Shown: positions 51,271-62,256, counted from the first letter of the stretch. The stretch is 64,000 nucleotides of DNA from Anaeromyxobacter sp. (GCA_025360965.1 JANYBC010000255.1:1-64000), one strand, 5' to 3'. Made by a program: numbers and translations. Notes: generated by a model not told the origin, from the sequence alone.

Positions 51271-51453
51271 TCAGGCGTCGGGCGGCACCACCCCGACCGC
51301 GAAGCCGCCAGGCTCCTCCTCCACCGCGACCAGCCGGATGAGCTCGCCGCACTCCGGGCAGGGCTCCTCCAGCTCCTGGCGCTCGCCGCCCCGGGGATCG
51401 ATGAAGCAGACGACCCAGGCGCCGCAGCGCGGGCACTCGACCTCGTGGTCCAC
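51271..51453 (-). CDS. 60-aa CPXCG-motif cysteine-rich protein (GTG start)
   Basis: VECPRCGAWVVCFIDPRGGERQELEEPCPECGELIRL. Confidence 0.75.
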   Translation of the reverse strand: MDHEVECPRCGAWVVCFIDPRGGERQELEEPCPECGELIRLVAVEEEPGGFAVGVVPPDA

Positions 51454-51474
51454 GCGCCATACTCTAGCTCCACC

Positions 51475-52089
51475 GTGAAGAAGAAGCCCTTCCACGCACC
51501 GCTCGAGAAGCTGGCCGCCAGGCGGCGGGCCCTGGCTGAGCCGCGGGAGCCGAGCGAGGAGGAGCTCTGGGCGCTGGCGACGGCCGGCGCGTCGCCGCTG
51601 CCGGCGGGCGCCGACCGGGTGGCGCCTGCCGCGCCAGGGTCGGCCGCCCGGAGGTCCTCCGCCGCCGACCTCGACGCCTTCGACGACGAGCAGGCCATGC
51701 TGGTCGGCGAGCCCTGCGAGGGTGCGCCGGGCGAGGCGCTGTTGGAGGGGGCGGTGAAGGGGCTCGACCGGGAGGTGGTTCGCCGGCTGCGACGCGGCGG
51801 CTACCGGATCGAGGGGCGGCTCGACCTCCACGGGCTGGCGCGTGACGCGGCGCAGGGCGCGGTGGAGCGGTTCCTCCGCGAGTCCCGGCTGGGTGGCAAG
51901 CGCTGCCTCCTGCTGGTCCACGGACGTGGCCGCCACTCCGCCGACCAGCAGCCGGTGCTGAAGGAGGCTCTCCACGGCTGGCTCACCACCGGTCGGTTTG
52001 GCCGGCAGGTGCTCGCCTTCGCCACGGCGCTGCCGGCCGATGGCGGGGCCGGGGCCCTCTACGTCCTGCTTCGTCGGGCCGGGCGCTGA
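51475..52089 (+). CDS. Smr-domain protein (GTG start)
   Basis: RLDLHGLARDAAQGAVERFLRESRLGGKRCLLLVHGRGRHS. Confidence 0.88.
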   Translation: MKKKPFHAPLEKLAARRRALAEPREPSEEELWALATAGASPLPAGADRVAPAAPGSAARRSSAADLDAFDDEQAMLVGEPCEGAPGEALLEGAVKGLDREVVRRLRRGGYRIEGRLDLHGLARDAAQGAVERFLRESRLGGKRCLLLVHGRGRHSADQQPVLKEALHGWLTTGRFGRQVLAFATALPADGGAGALYVLLRRAGR

Positions 52090-52212
52090 CCCACAAGGGG
52101 GGAGCGACCGGGAGTCGGTCACGTTTGGCCGCCGCGGAGGTCAGATCGTGGAGGGGGAGTGCCCTGCCCGGCGCCTCGCCGGTTCGACCAGGAACATCAC
52201 CGAACGTCCACG

Positions 52213-53136
52213 ATGGCACCCGCCACCATTCCTTCACCGCCCCCCGCGCCGATCCGATCCGGCGACTCGGTCAGCGACCTGCTGGCGCTGCTGGTTCGTG
52301 CGCCCGAGGTCGATCTCACCGGCGGGCTCGGTCCGCGACTCGGCCCCGGCGCCAGGCTGGGCCGCTTCGTCCTCGCCCACGAGCTGGGGCGTGGCCGGAG
52401 CGGGGTGGTCTACGAGGCGATCGACGCCGAGCGGGAGCGGCCGGTCGCGCTCAAGGTGCTCGCCCCGGGCCCGGCCGGCCTGCCCCGCGGCAGCGGCTGG
52501 GCGCAGCGCGAGGCGGCCGACCTGAAGCGGCTCGACCACCCGAACATCGTGGCGCTCCGCGGCGTCGGGTTCGGCCAGTCCGCGACCTACCTGGTCTTCG
52601 ATCTGCTGCGCGGCCGGACCTTGCGGCAGCGGCTCGAGGACGGCCCGCTCGACCTAGCCGGCGCGCTCCGCATCGCCGCCGACGTGGCCAGGGGGCTGGC
52701 CCACGCCCACGCCCTCAGCGTGATCCACCGCGGCCTGACCGCCACCAAGGTCTTCATCTGCGACGATGGCCTGGTCAAGGTGCTCGCCTTCTCGCCGTCG
52801 CGCCGCCTCCCCTCCAACAGCCCTGCGGGCGAGGTGGACTCCAAGCTCTCGCCGGAGCAGCAGGCCGGCTGGCCCGGCGACGAGCGGAGCGACGTCTACG
52901 CCCTGGCGGCGCTGCTGCAGCAGATGCTGGCTGTGGCGGCAACCGCCGGCCACGCCACCCAGCCGGGCGGCACCTTCCTCCCCCGCCGCCTGCATCGCCT
53001 CCTCTCCGCCGGCCTGGCCAGCGACCCGGCCGACCGGCACCAGTCGGCGGCCGAGTGGCTCGACGAACTCGAGGCGGTGCGCCGCGGTCTCGACGGCCGC
53101 TGGCCGTGGCGCGGCCTCTTCGCTTCCGCGAGCTGA
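52213..53136 (+). CDS. Ser/Thr kinase-fold protein, predicted pseudokinase
   Basis: GRGRSGVVYEA, VALKVL retained; HRGLTATK and VLAFSPS replace HRDLKPEN and VLDFG. Confidence 0.8.
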   Translation: MAPATIPSPPPAPIRSGDSVSDLLALLVRAPEVDLTGGLGPRLGPGARLGRFVLAHELGRGRSGVVYEAIDAERERPVALKVLAPGPAGLPRGSGWAQREAADLKRLDHPNIVALRGVGFGQSATYLVFDLLRGRTLRQRLEDGPLDLAGALRIAADVARGLAHAHALSVIHRGLTATKVFICDDGLVKVLAFSPSRRLPSNSPAGEVDSKLSPEQQAGWPGDERSDVYALAALLQQMLAVAATAGHATQPGGTFLPRRLHRLLSAGLASDPADRHQSAAEWLDELEAVRRGLDGRWPWRGLFASAS

Positions 53137-53232
53137 CCGCGGTGACGGAGGTCAGGAACCTCCCGATTTCGTACCCGTTTGTGACCTTCGACTTTTGTGT
53201 CACAACCGCCCCGGCCTCTTATCTTCACATCT

Positions 53233-53340
53233 AGAGCCGGGGGGCTCTGGCTCACCGTGCAGCTGGCGGGGGGCCGCCGAGAGCGCGAGGGTCCGGGTTC
53301 TCCTCCAGAGGCCCGGGCCCCCGCGGCTCGCATTTTTCTT
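53233..53340 (+). ncRNA. Candidate short RNA / attenuator leader (start hairpin to terminator-like hairpin + T tract)
   Basis: AGAGCC-GGGG-GGCTCT (53233-53248); GGGTCCGGG (53289-53297) / CCCGGGCCC (53312-53320) then CTCGC-ATTTTTCTT. Confidence 0.3.
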
Positions 53341-53377
53341 CTCCCCCCTCGCCCGCTGTCCCTCCGACGACTACCAT

Positions 53378-53953
53378 ATGGGTATGCCGGTCGAGGGGAA
53401 GGTCCAGAAACTGCTGGCCAGTGGCGATCTCCGCAGCGCGGCGACCGCGGCCATCCAGGGCTTCGGACCCAAGGTGCTCGGCTACCTGCGCTCCATCCTG
53501 CGCGACGACAACGACGCGGCCGACGCCTTCTCCCACTTCGCCGAGGATCTCTGGCGGGGCATCGGCGGCTACCGGGGCGAGGCGTCGTTCAAGACCTGGG
53601 CCTACAAGCTGGCCTGGTGCGCGGCCATGCACGTCCGCTCCGACACCTACCGCAGGCTGGGGCGCCGGCTCGAGAGCGGCGAGGCCTCCAAGCTGGCGCA
53701 GGACGTCCGCACCAGGTCGGTGGTGCGCGACGAGGTGCAGCGGCGCGGCCTCGACAAGCTGCGCGCCACGCTTTCGCCCGAGGAGCAGACGCTGCTCTTC
53801 CTGCGGCTCGACCAGCAGCTCGAGTGGAACGACGTGGCCGAGGTGCTCTCCGGGAACGGCGAGCCGATCGAGGCGTCCACGGTCCGCAAGCGCTACGAGC
53901 GGCTCAAGTCCGACCTGGCCAAGCTGGTCAAGGAGCAGGGGCTGGCCGACTAG
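53378..53953 (+). CDS. RNA polymerase sigma factor-like protein
   Basis: DDNDAADAFSHFAEDLWRGIGGYRGEASFKTWAYKLAWCAAMHVR (region 2-like), LSPEEQTLLFLRLDQQLEWNDVAEVL (region 4-like). Confidence 0.75.
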   Translation: MGMPVEGKVQKLLASGDLRSAATAAIQGFGPKVLGYLRSILRDDNDAADAFSHFAEDLWRGIGGYRGEASFKTWAYKLAWCAAMHVRSDTYRRLGRRLESGEASKLAQDVRTRSVVRDEVQRRGLDKLRATLSPEEQTLLFLRLDQQLEWNDVAEVLSGNGEPIEASTVRKRYERLKSDLAKLVKEQGLAD

Positions 53954-53960
53954 CGCTGCA

Positions 53961-54443
53961 CTAGCCCTCGATGGCCGCGTCGACGGGCGTGGCGGAGAGC
54001 AGCGCCGCCAGGGCCCTCGGCTCCACGCCGACGAGGAAGCCGCGCGAGCCGCCGTTGACGTAGATGAGCGGCAGGTCGAGCACGGTCCGCTCGATGAAGA
54101 TGGGCAGCGCCTTGCGGGTGCCGAGCGGGCTGGTCCCCCCGACCTGGTAGCCGGAGTGGCGCTGCGCCACCTCCGGCCTGCAGGGGCTGATGCTCTTGCG
54201 CCCGAGCTGGCGGGCCAGCCCCTTCACCGAGACCTCGCGGTCGCCGTGCTGCAGCACGATGAGCGGCGCGCCGGCCTCGTCCTCCATCACCAGCGTCTTG
54301 ACGACGGCGTGCTCGTCGACCCCCAGCTCGCGGGCGCTCACCGCGGTGCCGCCGCGCTCCTGGTAGCGGTAGAGGTGCTCGGTGTAGGCGAGCTTCCGCT
54401 CGCGGAGCAGGCGCGTCGCCGGGGTCGAGGGGGCCTTGCTCAC
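53961..54443 (-). CDS. ybaK: Cys-tRNA(Pro) deacylase, YbaK/EbsC family
   Basis: ELGVDEHAVVKTLVMEDEAGAPLIVLQHGDREVSVKGLARQLG...GYQVGGTSPLGTRKALPIF. Confidence 0.92.
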   Translation of the reverse strand: MSKAPSTPATRLLRERKLAYTEHLYRYQERGGTAVSARELGVDEHAVVKTLVMEDEAGAPLIVLQHGDREVSVKGLARQLGRKSISPCRPEVAQRHSGYQVGGTSPLGTRKALPIFIERTVLDLPLIYVNGGSRGFLVGVEPRALAALLSATPVDAAIEG

Positions 54444-54469
54444 GGCGTGGGGGCTCCGGTCCCGGTTCG

Positions 54470-55159
54470 TCAGCCCAGCTCGGAGGCGATGGCCCGCGCT
54501 GCGGCCACCGGATCCGGCGCATCTCGCAGCGGCCGCCCCACCACGATCACGTCGGCGCCGGCCCGGACGGCGTCGCCCGGGGTGGCGAAACGGGCCTGGT
54601 CGCCGGTGGCGCTCCCGGCCGGACGGACGCCCGGGACCACCAGCAGCGGCCCCGCCCCGACCGCGGCGCGGACCGCCGCCACCTCATGGGGAGAGCAGAC
54701 CAGCCCGCCGGCCCCGGCCTCGACCGCCAGCCTCGCCAGCCTGACCACCGCCGCCTCCGGCGGACCGCCGAGACCGATGCGCTCGAGGGCCTCGGCGTCG
54801 AGGCTGGTGAGGACGGTGACGGCCAGGATGCGGACCCTGCCCCCGGCCCCGCGCACCGCGGCCCGGATCATCTCCGGCCCGCCGCTGGCGTGGATGGTGA
54901 GGAGCGCGGCCCCGGTGGCGGCCGCGCTCCGGGCGGCCCCCTCGACGGTGGCCGGGATGTCGTGGAGCTTGAGGTCGAGAAAGACCGGCAGACCAAGCGC
55001 CGCGGCGGCGCGCACCACCGGCGGCCCCTCGGCGGTGAAGAGCTCCAGCCCCACCTTGAGCATCCCGACGTGCGGGGCGATGGCGCGGGCGAAGGGGGCC
55101 GCCTCCGACCAGGAGGCGAAGTCGAGGGCGCTGCAGATCCGCTCCCGGGGCGCGGTCAT
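54470..55159 (-). CDS. pyrF: Orotidine-5'-phosphate decarboxylase
   Basis: [38 protein letters not shown]. Confidence 0.95.
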   Translation of the reverse strand: MTAPRERICSALDFASWSEAAPFARAIAPHVGMLKVGLELFTAEGPPVVRAAAALGLPVFLDLKLHDIPATVEGAARSAAATGAALLTIHASGGPEMIRAAVRGAGGRVRILAVTVLTSLDAEALERIGLGGPPEAAVVRLARLAVEAGAGGLVCSPHEVAAVRAAVGAGPLLVVPGVRPAGSATGDQARFATPGDAVRAGADVIVVGRPLRDAPDPVAAARAIASELG

Positions 55160-56370
55160 GCCTTCCCCACCTGCATCTTGCCCACCTCGCGCAGCAGCGC
55201 CTCCGCCTCCGGCCTGGGCATCACGTTCTTCACCTCGAAGAGGGCGAAGGTGAGCAGCTCCTCCAGCCCCTCCAGCGAGCGGGCCTTGGCGGCGGCGCCC
55301 CGGTAGGAGCCGGTGGCCGTGACGTTGGCCAGCACCCGGGCCACGTCGAGGTCACCGTCGGCGCCGAAGCGAATCCCCTCGAAGACGAAGCGCCGCCCCT
55401 CCGGCATCCGGGAGAAGTAGCTGTCGAGCCGCCGCTCGGCGCCGGGGCGGGCTCCGGCCAGCGCGGCGTGGACCCGCTTGAAGATGCGCCGGTAGAGCGA
55501 GAAGGGGCCACCCTGGCGAACCAGTGTGTCGCTGCTGCCGGTCGCGGCTTCGATGCCCGGCCCGGCCCCGAGGATGGCGTTGACGAGCGGTGACTCGACG
55601 GCCGGTGCCAGCACGCCGGCCTCGAGGAGCGGCGCCGCCTCTCGCAGGGCGAAGAGCAGCCCGAGCCGGCTCTCGTCGGCCGCCTCGGCGAAGGTCCGGC
55701 GGCCCTCCAGCGCCTCGAGGAGCCGGTGGCCGAACTCGCCCAACCCGGCCGGGATGGGGCCGCGCCGGGTCAGCAGCGCGCCGCGACCGCCGACCGCGGC
55801 CAGCAGCCGCTCGGTCTCGTCGACCCGCTTGAGCCCCTCCAGCAGCAGGTCGCGGGTCCGCTCCGGGAGCCGCACCTCGTTCTGCTCGCCGTGCGGCCCC
55901 TCCACGAAGAGGAACTCGCCCTCGGTGTCGAGGAAGGCGTTGAGGAGGATCTCGCGGACCTGCGCGGCCACGCCGGCGTAGAGGTCGGCGGCGGTGATGA
56001 CCCCCTCGTCCACCAGCACCTGCCCGAGCAGCCGGCCCGGCTCCACCTCGCCTCCCAGGCGGTCCAGGGCCTCGCGGCCGATCAGGCCGCCGCGCCAGAG
56101 CACCGGGCCGAGCCGGTCGCCCGGCTCGGAGGAGGCGGCGAAGACCAGCTGCCCCTCGCGGAAGTAGAGGCTGCGCCGGTGCGGGCGCTCGCCGGCCGAG
56201 GCGCCGCCCGGGCCGGCGAAGGAGAGCCGCAGCACCCCGCTCTTGAGCGAGGTGAAGATGAGCTGGACCACCTCGAGGATGGAGAGCGCCGAGAGCGTGC
56301 CGGCCAGCCAGGGGCGGCCGTCGTGCGGCGCCTCCAGCTCGCTCTCCCCGCTGCCGTGTGGCTCGCCCAC
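55156..56370 (-). CDS. DUF4388 (PATAN-like) domain protein
   Basis: [50 protein letters not shown]. Confidence 0.8.
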   Translation of the reverse strand: MGEPHGSGESELEAPHDGRPWLAGTLSALSILEVVQLIFTSLKSGVLRLSFAGPGGASAGERPHRRSLYFREGQLVFAASSEPGDRLGPVLWRGGLIGREALDRLGGEVEPGRLLGQVLVDEGVITAADLYAGVAAQVREILLNAFLDTEGEFLFVEGPHGEQNEVRLPERTRDLLLEGLKRVDETERLLAAVGGRGALLTRRGPIPAGLGEFGHRLLEALEGRRTFAEAADESRLGLLFALREAAPLLEAGVLAPAVESPLVNAILGAGPGIEAATGSSDTLVRQGGPFSLYRRIFKRVHAALAGARPGAERRLDSYFSRMPEGRRFVFEGIRFGADGDLDVARVLANVTATGSYRGAAAKARSLEGLEELLTFALFEVKNVMPRPEAEALLREVGKMQVGKA

Positions 56371-56386
56371 CCGTCGCTCCCTTCGC

Positions 56387-58105
56387 CTACCGCCCGGCCA
56401 CCAGCGCCGCAGCCTTGGCGGCCACCTCGCCGATGGGGACCAGGGTGACCTCCTTGCCGCCGCGCAGCTTCCACTCCACCTTGCCCTCGGCCAGCCCCTT
56501 CTTGCCGACGGCGATCCGGACCGGGTGGCCGATCAGGTCGGCGTCCTTGAACTTCACGCCCGGCCGCTCGTCCCGCTCGTCGAAGAGCACGTCGACCCCG
56601 GCCGCGGTCAGCGCTGCCACCACCTGCTCGGCCGCCTCGACCAGCTCCGGCTCCTTGCCGAGCGTCAGCACCGCGACGTGGAACGGGGCGATGGCGAGCG
56701 GGAAGACGATGCCGTCGGCGTCGTGGTGCAGCTCGATGGCGGCGGCCAGGATGCGCTCCACGCCGATGCCGTAGCTCCCCATGACGATGGGCACCTGGGC
56801 CCCGGACGCGTCGAGGACGCTGGCCTTCAGGGACTCGGAGTACTTGGTGCCGAGCTTGAAGATGTGCCCGACCTCGAGCGCCTTGAAGACGTCGAGCGTT
56901 CCGTCGCAGCGCGGGCAGCCCTCGCCGGCCTTGACGCTGCGCAGCTCGGCCAGCTTCCCGTGGACTAGCAGGTCGCGCCGCACGTCGACGCCCTTCCAGT
57001 GGAAGCCGTCCTCATTGGCGCCGGTGACCATGTTGGTCCGGTCGGCCACCGAGGGATCGACGAAGACCGGCGCCGCCGTGAAGCTGACCGCGCCGAGCGA
57101 GCCGGCGCTGGCCCCCATGATAGCCGGGATCTCGTCGGCCCGGGCCGGGCGGACCTCGACGGCCCCGGTGGCGGTCTGCAGCTTGGCCTCGTTGAGCTCC
57201 TGGTCGCCGCGCACCACCGCCACCACCGGCTTGCCGTCGGCCACGTAGATCAGCGACTTGAGCTGGCGCCTGGCGCCGACGCCGTAGGGCTGGCGCTGCA
57301 GCGCCTCGATGGTCACCACGCCGGGCGTGGCGAACTTCTCCAGCGCCGGCGGGCCGGGCTGGTCGGGGAGCTGCTCGAGGCGGGAGGTGGCGGTCTCGGT
57401 GTTGGCGGCGTACCGGCACTTCGGGCAGGCGGCGACCAGATCCTCGCCGGCGTCGGTGCGGACCATGAACTCGGACGACTCCGAGCCGCCCATCGAGCCG
57501 GAGTGGGCCTGCACGGCCACGAAGTCGAGGCCGCAGCGGGTGAAGATCTTCTGGTAGGCCTGGCGCTGGTCCTCGTAGCTCTTGTCGAGGCCGGCCCGGT
57601 CGACGTCGAAGGAGTAGGCGTCCTTCATGGTGAACTGTCGGACCCGCAGCAGCCCGGACTTGGGGCGCGGCTCGTCGCGGAACTTCGACTGGATCTGGTA
57701 CCAGACCTGCGGCAGCTGCCGGTAGGAGCGCAGCTCGTCGCGGGCGATGGCGGTGAAGATCTCCTCGTGGGTCATGCCGAGGCAGTAGTCGCCGCCCTTG
57801 CGGTCCTTGAGCCGGAACATGTTGTCGCCCATCACGTCCCAGCGCCCCGACTCCTTCCAGAGGTCGGCCGGGTGGAGGGCCGGCAGGTAGAACTCCTGCG
57901 CCCCGATCGCCTCCATCTCCTCGCGGATGATCTGCTCGATGCGGGTGAGCGAGCGCCTGGCGAGGGGGAGGTAGTCGTAGATGCCGGCGCCGAGCTGCCG
58001 GACGAAGCCGGCCCGGACCAGCAGCTTGTGCGAGGCGACCGTGGCGTCGGTCGGGGCTTCCTTGAGGGTCGGGATGAAGGCCTTGGAGGCGCGGACGGCG
58101 GGCAT
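56387..58105 (-). CDS. proS: Proline-tRNA ligase
   Basis: [58 protein letters not shown]. Confidence 0.97.
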   Translation of the reverse strand: MPAVRASKAFIPTLKEAPTDATVASHKLLVRAGFVRQLGAGIYDYLPLARRSLTRIEQIIREEMEAIGAQEFYLPALHPADLWKESGRWDVMGDNMFRLKDRKGGDYCLGMTHEEIFTAIARDELRSYRQLPQVWYQIQSKFRDEPRPKSGLLRVRQFTMKDAYSFDVDRAGLDKSYEDQRQAYQKIFTRCGLDFVAVQAHSGSMGGSESSEFMVRTDAGEDLVAACPKCRYAANTETATSRLEQLPDQPGPPALEKFATPGVVTIEALQRQPYGVGARRQLKSLIYVADGKPVVAVVRGDQELNEAKLQTATGAVEVRPARADEIPAIMGASAGSLGAVSFTAAPVFVDPSVADRTNMVTGANEDGFHWKGVDVRRDLLVHGKLAELRSVKAGEGCPRCDGTLDVFKALEVGHIFKLGTKYSESLKASVLDASGAQVPIVMGSYGIGVERILAAAIELHHDADGIVFPLAIAPFHVAVLTLGKEPELVEAAEQVVAALTAAGVDVLFDERDERPGVKFKDADLIGHPVRIAVGKKGLAEGKVEWKLRGGKEVTLVPIGEVAAKAAALVAGR

Positions 58106-58257
58106 GGTCCGCGCGTTATACCCCGGAGCCACGCGGCGGTGCAGGCGGCGCACGGGGTCGGGCGTGGGGTGCGGGGCTCGCATCCCCCTTCCCTCCCGCA
58201 CGCCGGGACGGTACTCCTCGTCCGGGGTGGCGCGAGACCTCCCCGGGGAGCCGACGC

Positions 58258-59598
58258 GTGGAATTGCCGGAGCTGGCGCGGAGCGTGGGGGTCGGGCCGG
58301 TCCTCGGCCTGGGGGGGATCGCCGCGGCGGTCCTGCTGCAGCTCGCCGTCGGCCTCACCCTGCTGCTGCCGGCGCTGCGCTGGTGGTCGGGGAGGCGCTG
58401 CGGAGAGGCGGCGCCGGCTTGGTCCGAGTGGCTCGATCGCCGTGGCCGGCCGCTGCGGCGCCGGGTGCTGATCGCCACCCTGCTCACCACCCACCTCTAC
58501 GGGCTGCTGCTGGTGGCGACCTTCCCGCGCCTGCCGGCCGCGCTGCTCGAGGCCCTGCGCAGCCGGTTCGGCAGCGACGCCGCCGGCACGCTGCTGCAGC
58601 TCGCCGCGTGGGGGCTGCTGCGCCTGGCGGTGAGCGTCGCGCTGGCCGGGCTGCTCCTGCTCTGGACGGCCTCGCGGAGCCGCTCCGAGGCCCGGCCCGA
58701 CCTGGCCCGGGTCGCAGCCTGGATCGCCGCGGGCGGATTCGGCGCGGCGGCGCTGTCCGCCGGGCTGGCGGCGCAGACCCTGACCCCGTGGCAGCTCGAG
58801 GCGGTGCAGGGCGAGCTGCCGATGGCCACGGTGGTGGCGGGGCTCGGGCTGGCCCTGGCCGCGGCGCTGGCGCTCGGTCTCGGGTCGCTGCTCTGGCAGG
58901 GGGGCGCCTGGACCGCCGTGCGCACGCAGCGGCTGGCGAGCGTCCTGCTGGCGCTGGCGCTGGTGGTCGCCGGGAGCGGCGAGTTGGTGCGCGAGTCGCT
59001 GCGCCGGCCATGGCTGATCGGGGGCGGGAAGGTCGGCCTGCTCTACCTCAACGGGCTCACGCCCGACGAGGTGCAGCGGGCCCGCGCCGACGGGCTGGGG
59101 AGCGTCCGGCCGGTCCTCGGCGCCGACGGGGCCCCCTCCGGCGCTCGCATCTTCCGCGCCGCCTGCACGCCCTGCCATTCGCCGCGCGGGCTCCGCGGCG
59201 CGGTGGACGGGCTGCCTCCGGCGGCCATCGCCGCCTGGCTGCCGCGGCTGGATCGGGTCCGAGGCCGGATGCCGCCCTTCCCCGGCAACGCCGCCGACGC
59301 CGCGGCCCTGACCCTCTACCTGGCCGGCCTCGACGGCCGCCTCGACGAGACGCTGCTCCCGCCGCCGGGGCCGCTCATCGCCGCCGGCCGGCGCGTCATG
59401 GAGTACCGCTGCCTCGGCTGTCACCGCGACCTGCCGCTGCGCAAGCGGGTGGCCGGCTGGTCCATGCCGTTCGCCTACGAGGCGATCGGCCGGCTGCCGA
59501 AGCTCAACCCGGGCATGCCGGCCTTCGGCGGCACCGAGCAGGAGCGCCGGGCCCTGGCGGCCTGGCTCGCAGCGCTCGGCGCGGGGCTGGCGGACTAG
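58258..59598 (+). CDS. Polytopic membrane protein with two C-terminal c-type heme motifs
   Basis: Multiple TM segments; CTPCH and CLGCH. Confidence 0.8.
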   Translation: MELPELARSVGVGPVLGLGGIAAAVLLQLAVGLTLLLPALRWWSGRRCGEAAPAWSEWLDRRGRPLRRRVLIATLLTTHLYGLLLVATFPRLPAALLEALRSRFGSDAAGTLLQLAAWGLLRLAVSVALAGLLLLWTASRSRSEARPDLARVAAWIAAGGFGAAALSAGLAAQTLTPWQLEAVQGELPMATVVAGLGLALAAALALGLGSLLWQGGAWTAVRTQRLASVLLALALVVAGSGELVRESLRRPWLIGGGKVGLLYLNGLTPDEVQRARADGLGSVRPVLGADGAPSGARIFRAACTPCHSPRGLRGAVDGLPPAAIAAWLPRLDRVRGRMPPFPGNAADAAALTLYLAGLDGRLDETLLPPPGPLIAAGRRVMEYRCLGCHRDLPLRKRVAGWSMPFAYEAIGRLPKLNPGMPAFGGTEQERRALAAWLAALGAGLAD

Positions 59599-59729
59599 GG
59601 AAGGCAGGGCGGCGCGGCACGCCGGTGTAGTCAGGGGTGCGCCTCCCTCCTCACGCCGCTCCGCGGACGGCCGGGGACCGCGTGCTAGGCTCCTCCCCGC
59701 AGCGCGCTCCTCGCGCCGGAGGTCCCCCC

Positions 59730-61154
59730 GTGCGTCGCATCCTCGCTCCGCTCATCCTGTCCGCCGCCGTCGCCACCCTCGCCGCCGGCTGTGGCTCGCC
59801 CGCGCCGCACGCCCCGCCGCCGGCCACGCCCCCCTCGGCGTCGGCCGTCAACGCCCTGGCCGACCTGCCGCAGGACCTCTCCCTGCCTCCGGGCCAGCGC
59901 AACTTCTGGGACCTCGACCGCGGCTTCGCCCTCTCCGACGGCGGCGACGACCAGTTCGACCGGGCCGTGCAGCTCCACCTCGGCCTCCCCAACCCGGTGC
60001 CGAGCGCCAACTCGCTGGCCGGCGACCTCGGCCCCGACCTGACCCCCTTCCCGTTCGACCAGGTGCTCGCCGAGCTCTCCTTCACGACGCCGGTGGTGAC
60101 CCGCGACTCAGGCCGGCTCGCCGCCGTGGTGCCGCTGGTCCCGGCCTCGCTCGGCCACGAACTGGTGCTGGCCGGGAGCCACGGGGTCCCGGCCGCCGGC
60201 GGCGGGCCGCTCGGGACGCGGCTGTCGCAGGCCATCGACCTCCCGGCCGCCTCGGGGAACATGTTGCTCGGCTGGACCCACCACGGGGTGGTGCTCGACG
60301 GGACCATCCCCGGCGCAGCGCCGTCCTGGCGCGTCGCGGTTCGCGACACCGCCAGCGGCAACGAGCTGGTCGCTTTCACCTCCGGCGTGGGGAACCCCGG
60401 GCCGGTGGTCCCCCTCGACGTCTCGGCCTTCGCGGGGCGCCGGGTCGAGCTCCTCTTCGACCTGGTCGGCTCGCCGCGCGGGTACATGGCGATCGACGAC
60501 GTCTCGATCATGAGCGGCGGCAACCAGCTCGTCGTCAACGGGAGCTTCGAGGAGGCCACCCTGGCCCCCTGGACCGTGACCGGTCCCGACCAGCCCTGCC
60601 AGGTGGTCTCGGGGAAGCGCGACGTGAAGGGACTGCAGGTGGAGCGGCGGGTCCTGGCCCGGCCCGAGGCGCGCTGGGCCCGCTTCGTCGATCGCTTCAC
60701 CAACCTCGGCACCACCACAGTCACCACCGAGGCGAACTATCTGCACGAGCTCGGCGCCGGCCTGGAGGCGGTGATCCAGCGGAGCGGCAACCAGAAGTCG
60801 CTCTCCTCCTGGGACGGCAACGGGGTCCACCCTGCCCGGCGGGATCTCGCCATCGTCTACGGGGCCAGCGCGCTGCCGACCGCCTTCCGCTCCTCCACCG
60901 CCAGCCTGCTGGCCGACGGCTCCCCCTACGTCTGGACCCGCTTCCCGCTCAGCGTGGCGCCGGGCCAGACCAGGGTCGTCGTCCACTTCGTGGTGCTGGC
61001 CGAGAGCCGGACCGGCGACACCGCCTGGGACGCGACCACCCGCTCGGCGCTGGCCGACCGGGAGGCGGCCGCCATCGTCAACGGCTTCTGGAGCAGCGCC
61101 GCCTACCGCGAGGGGATGACCGCGGAGGACCAGGCCGGGCTCGTCAACTTCTAG
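59730..61154 (+). CDS. Secreted lipoprotein, unknown function (GTG start)
   Basis: Lipobox LAAGC; VVNGSFEEATLAPWTVTG galactose-binding-like segment. Confidence 0.7.
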   Translation: MRRILAPLILSAAVATLAAGCGSPAPHAPPPATPPSASAVNALADLPQDLSLPPGQRNFWDLDRGFALSDGGDDQFDRAVQLHLGLPNPVPSANSLAGDLGPDLTPFPFDQVLAELSFTTPVVTRDSGRLAAVVPLVPASLGHELVLAGSHGVPAAGGGPLGTRLSQAIDLPAASGNMLLGWTHHGVVLDGTIPGAAPSWRVAVRDTASGNELVAFTSGVGNPGPVVPLDVSAFAGRRVELLFDLVGSPRGYMAIDDVSIMSGGNQLVVNGSFEEATLAPWTVTGPDQPCQVVSGKRDVKGLQVERRVLARPEARWARFVDRFTNLGTTTVTTEANYLHELGAGLEAVIQRSGNQKSLSSWDGNGVHPARRDLAIVYGASALPTAFRSSTASLLADGSPYVWTRFPLSVAPGQTRVVVHFVVLAESRTGDTAWDATTRSALADREAAAIVNGFWSSAAYREGMTAEDQAGLVNF

Positions 61155-62256
61155 GCGTCCGCTCGGCGGCGATCTGCAGCGCCTCCCCGATCAGCGCCTC
61201 CTCCAGCTCCTCGGCCTTCATCCGCTTCACGATCTTGCCGGCCTTGAAGAGCAGCCCGACGCCGCCGTGGCCGTAGGCGACGCCGACGTCGGCCGCCGCC
61301 GCCTCGCCGGGCCCGTTCACCTCGCAGCCCATCACCGCCACCGAGACCTCGCCCTTGACGGCCGAGAGCCGCTGCTCGACCCGCTCGGCGATGGGGATCA
61401 TGGCCACCGAGCAGCGCCCGCAGGTCGGGCAGGAGGTGAGCGTGGCGCCGCCGAACTTGAGGCCGAGGGCCTTGAGCAGCATGCGCGCCACCTTGACCTC
61501 CTCGACCGGGTCGGCGGTCAGCGAGATGCGGATGGTGTCGCCGATGCCGTCGGCCAGCAGGATGCCGAGCCCGGCCGCCGACTTGACGGTCCCGCCCAGC
61601 AGCGTCCCGGCCTCGGTGACGCCGAGGTGGAGCGGGTAGTCGAACTTCTTCGAGAAGAGCCGGTTGGCGGCCACCGTCATGGCCACGTCGTGGGCCTTGA
61701 GCGAGACCTTGATCTCCCGGTAGCCCTCGTCCTCGAGGAAGCGGATGTGGCGCTCGGCGCTCTCCACCATCCCCTCGGCGGTGGGCCAGCCGTGCTTGTC
61801 GACGATGTCCTGCTCCAGCGACCCGGCGTTGACGCCGATGCGGATCGGCACCATCCGCTCCTGGGCCGCCTTGACCACCTCGCGGACCCGGTCGCGCGAG
61901 CCGATGTTGCCGGGGTTGAGCCGGATGGCGTGGATGCCGGCGTCGAGCGCGCGCAGCGCCAGCCGGTAGTCGAAGTGGATGTCGGCCACCAGCGGGATGG
62001 GCGTGGCCTTGCAGATGGACGGGAGCGCGTCGGCCGCCTCGGCGCCGGGCACCGCCACCCGCACGATGTCGGCCCCGGCCTCGGCCAGGGCGCGGATCTG
62101 GGCCAGCGTGGCTGCCGCGTCGGCGGTGTCGGTGGTGGTCATCGACTGCACCGAGACCGGCGCGCCGCCGCCGATGGCGACGCCGCCGACCTTCACCTGT
62201 CGCGTCGGGCGCCTGGCGCCGAGCGCCGACTCCTCACCCTGACCGTATCCACCCAT
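61144..62256 (-). CDS. ispG: (E)-4-hydroxy-3-methylbut-2-enyl-diphosphate synthase
   Basis: VSVQSMTTTDTADAAATLAQI, ADIHFDYRLAL, TSCPTCGRC, GCEVNGPGEA. Confidence 0.97.
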   Translation of the reverse strand: MGGYGQGEESALGARRPTRQVKVGGVAIGGGAPVSVQSMTTTDTADAAATLAQIRALAEAGADIVRVAVPGAEAADALPSICKATPIPLVADIHFDYRLALRALDAGIHAIRLNPGNIGSRDRVREVVKAAQERMVPIRIGVNAGSLEQDIVDKHGWPTAEGMVESAERHIRFLEDEGYREIKVSLKAHDVAMTVAANRLFSKKFDYPLHLGVTEAGTLLGGTVKSAAGLGILLADGIGDTIRISLTADPVEEVKVARMLLKALGLKFGGATLTSCPTCGRCSVAMIPIAERVEQRLSAVKGEVSVAVMGCEVNGPGEAAAADVGVAYGHGGVGLLFKAGKIVKRMKAEELEEALIGEALQIAAERTPRS

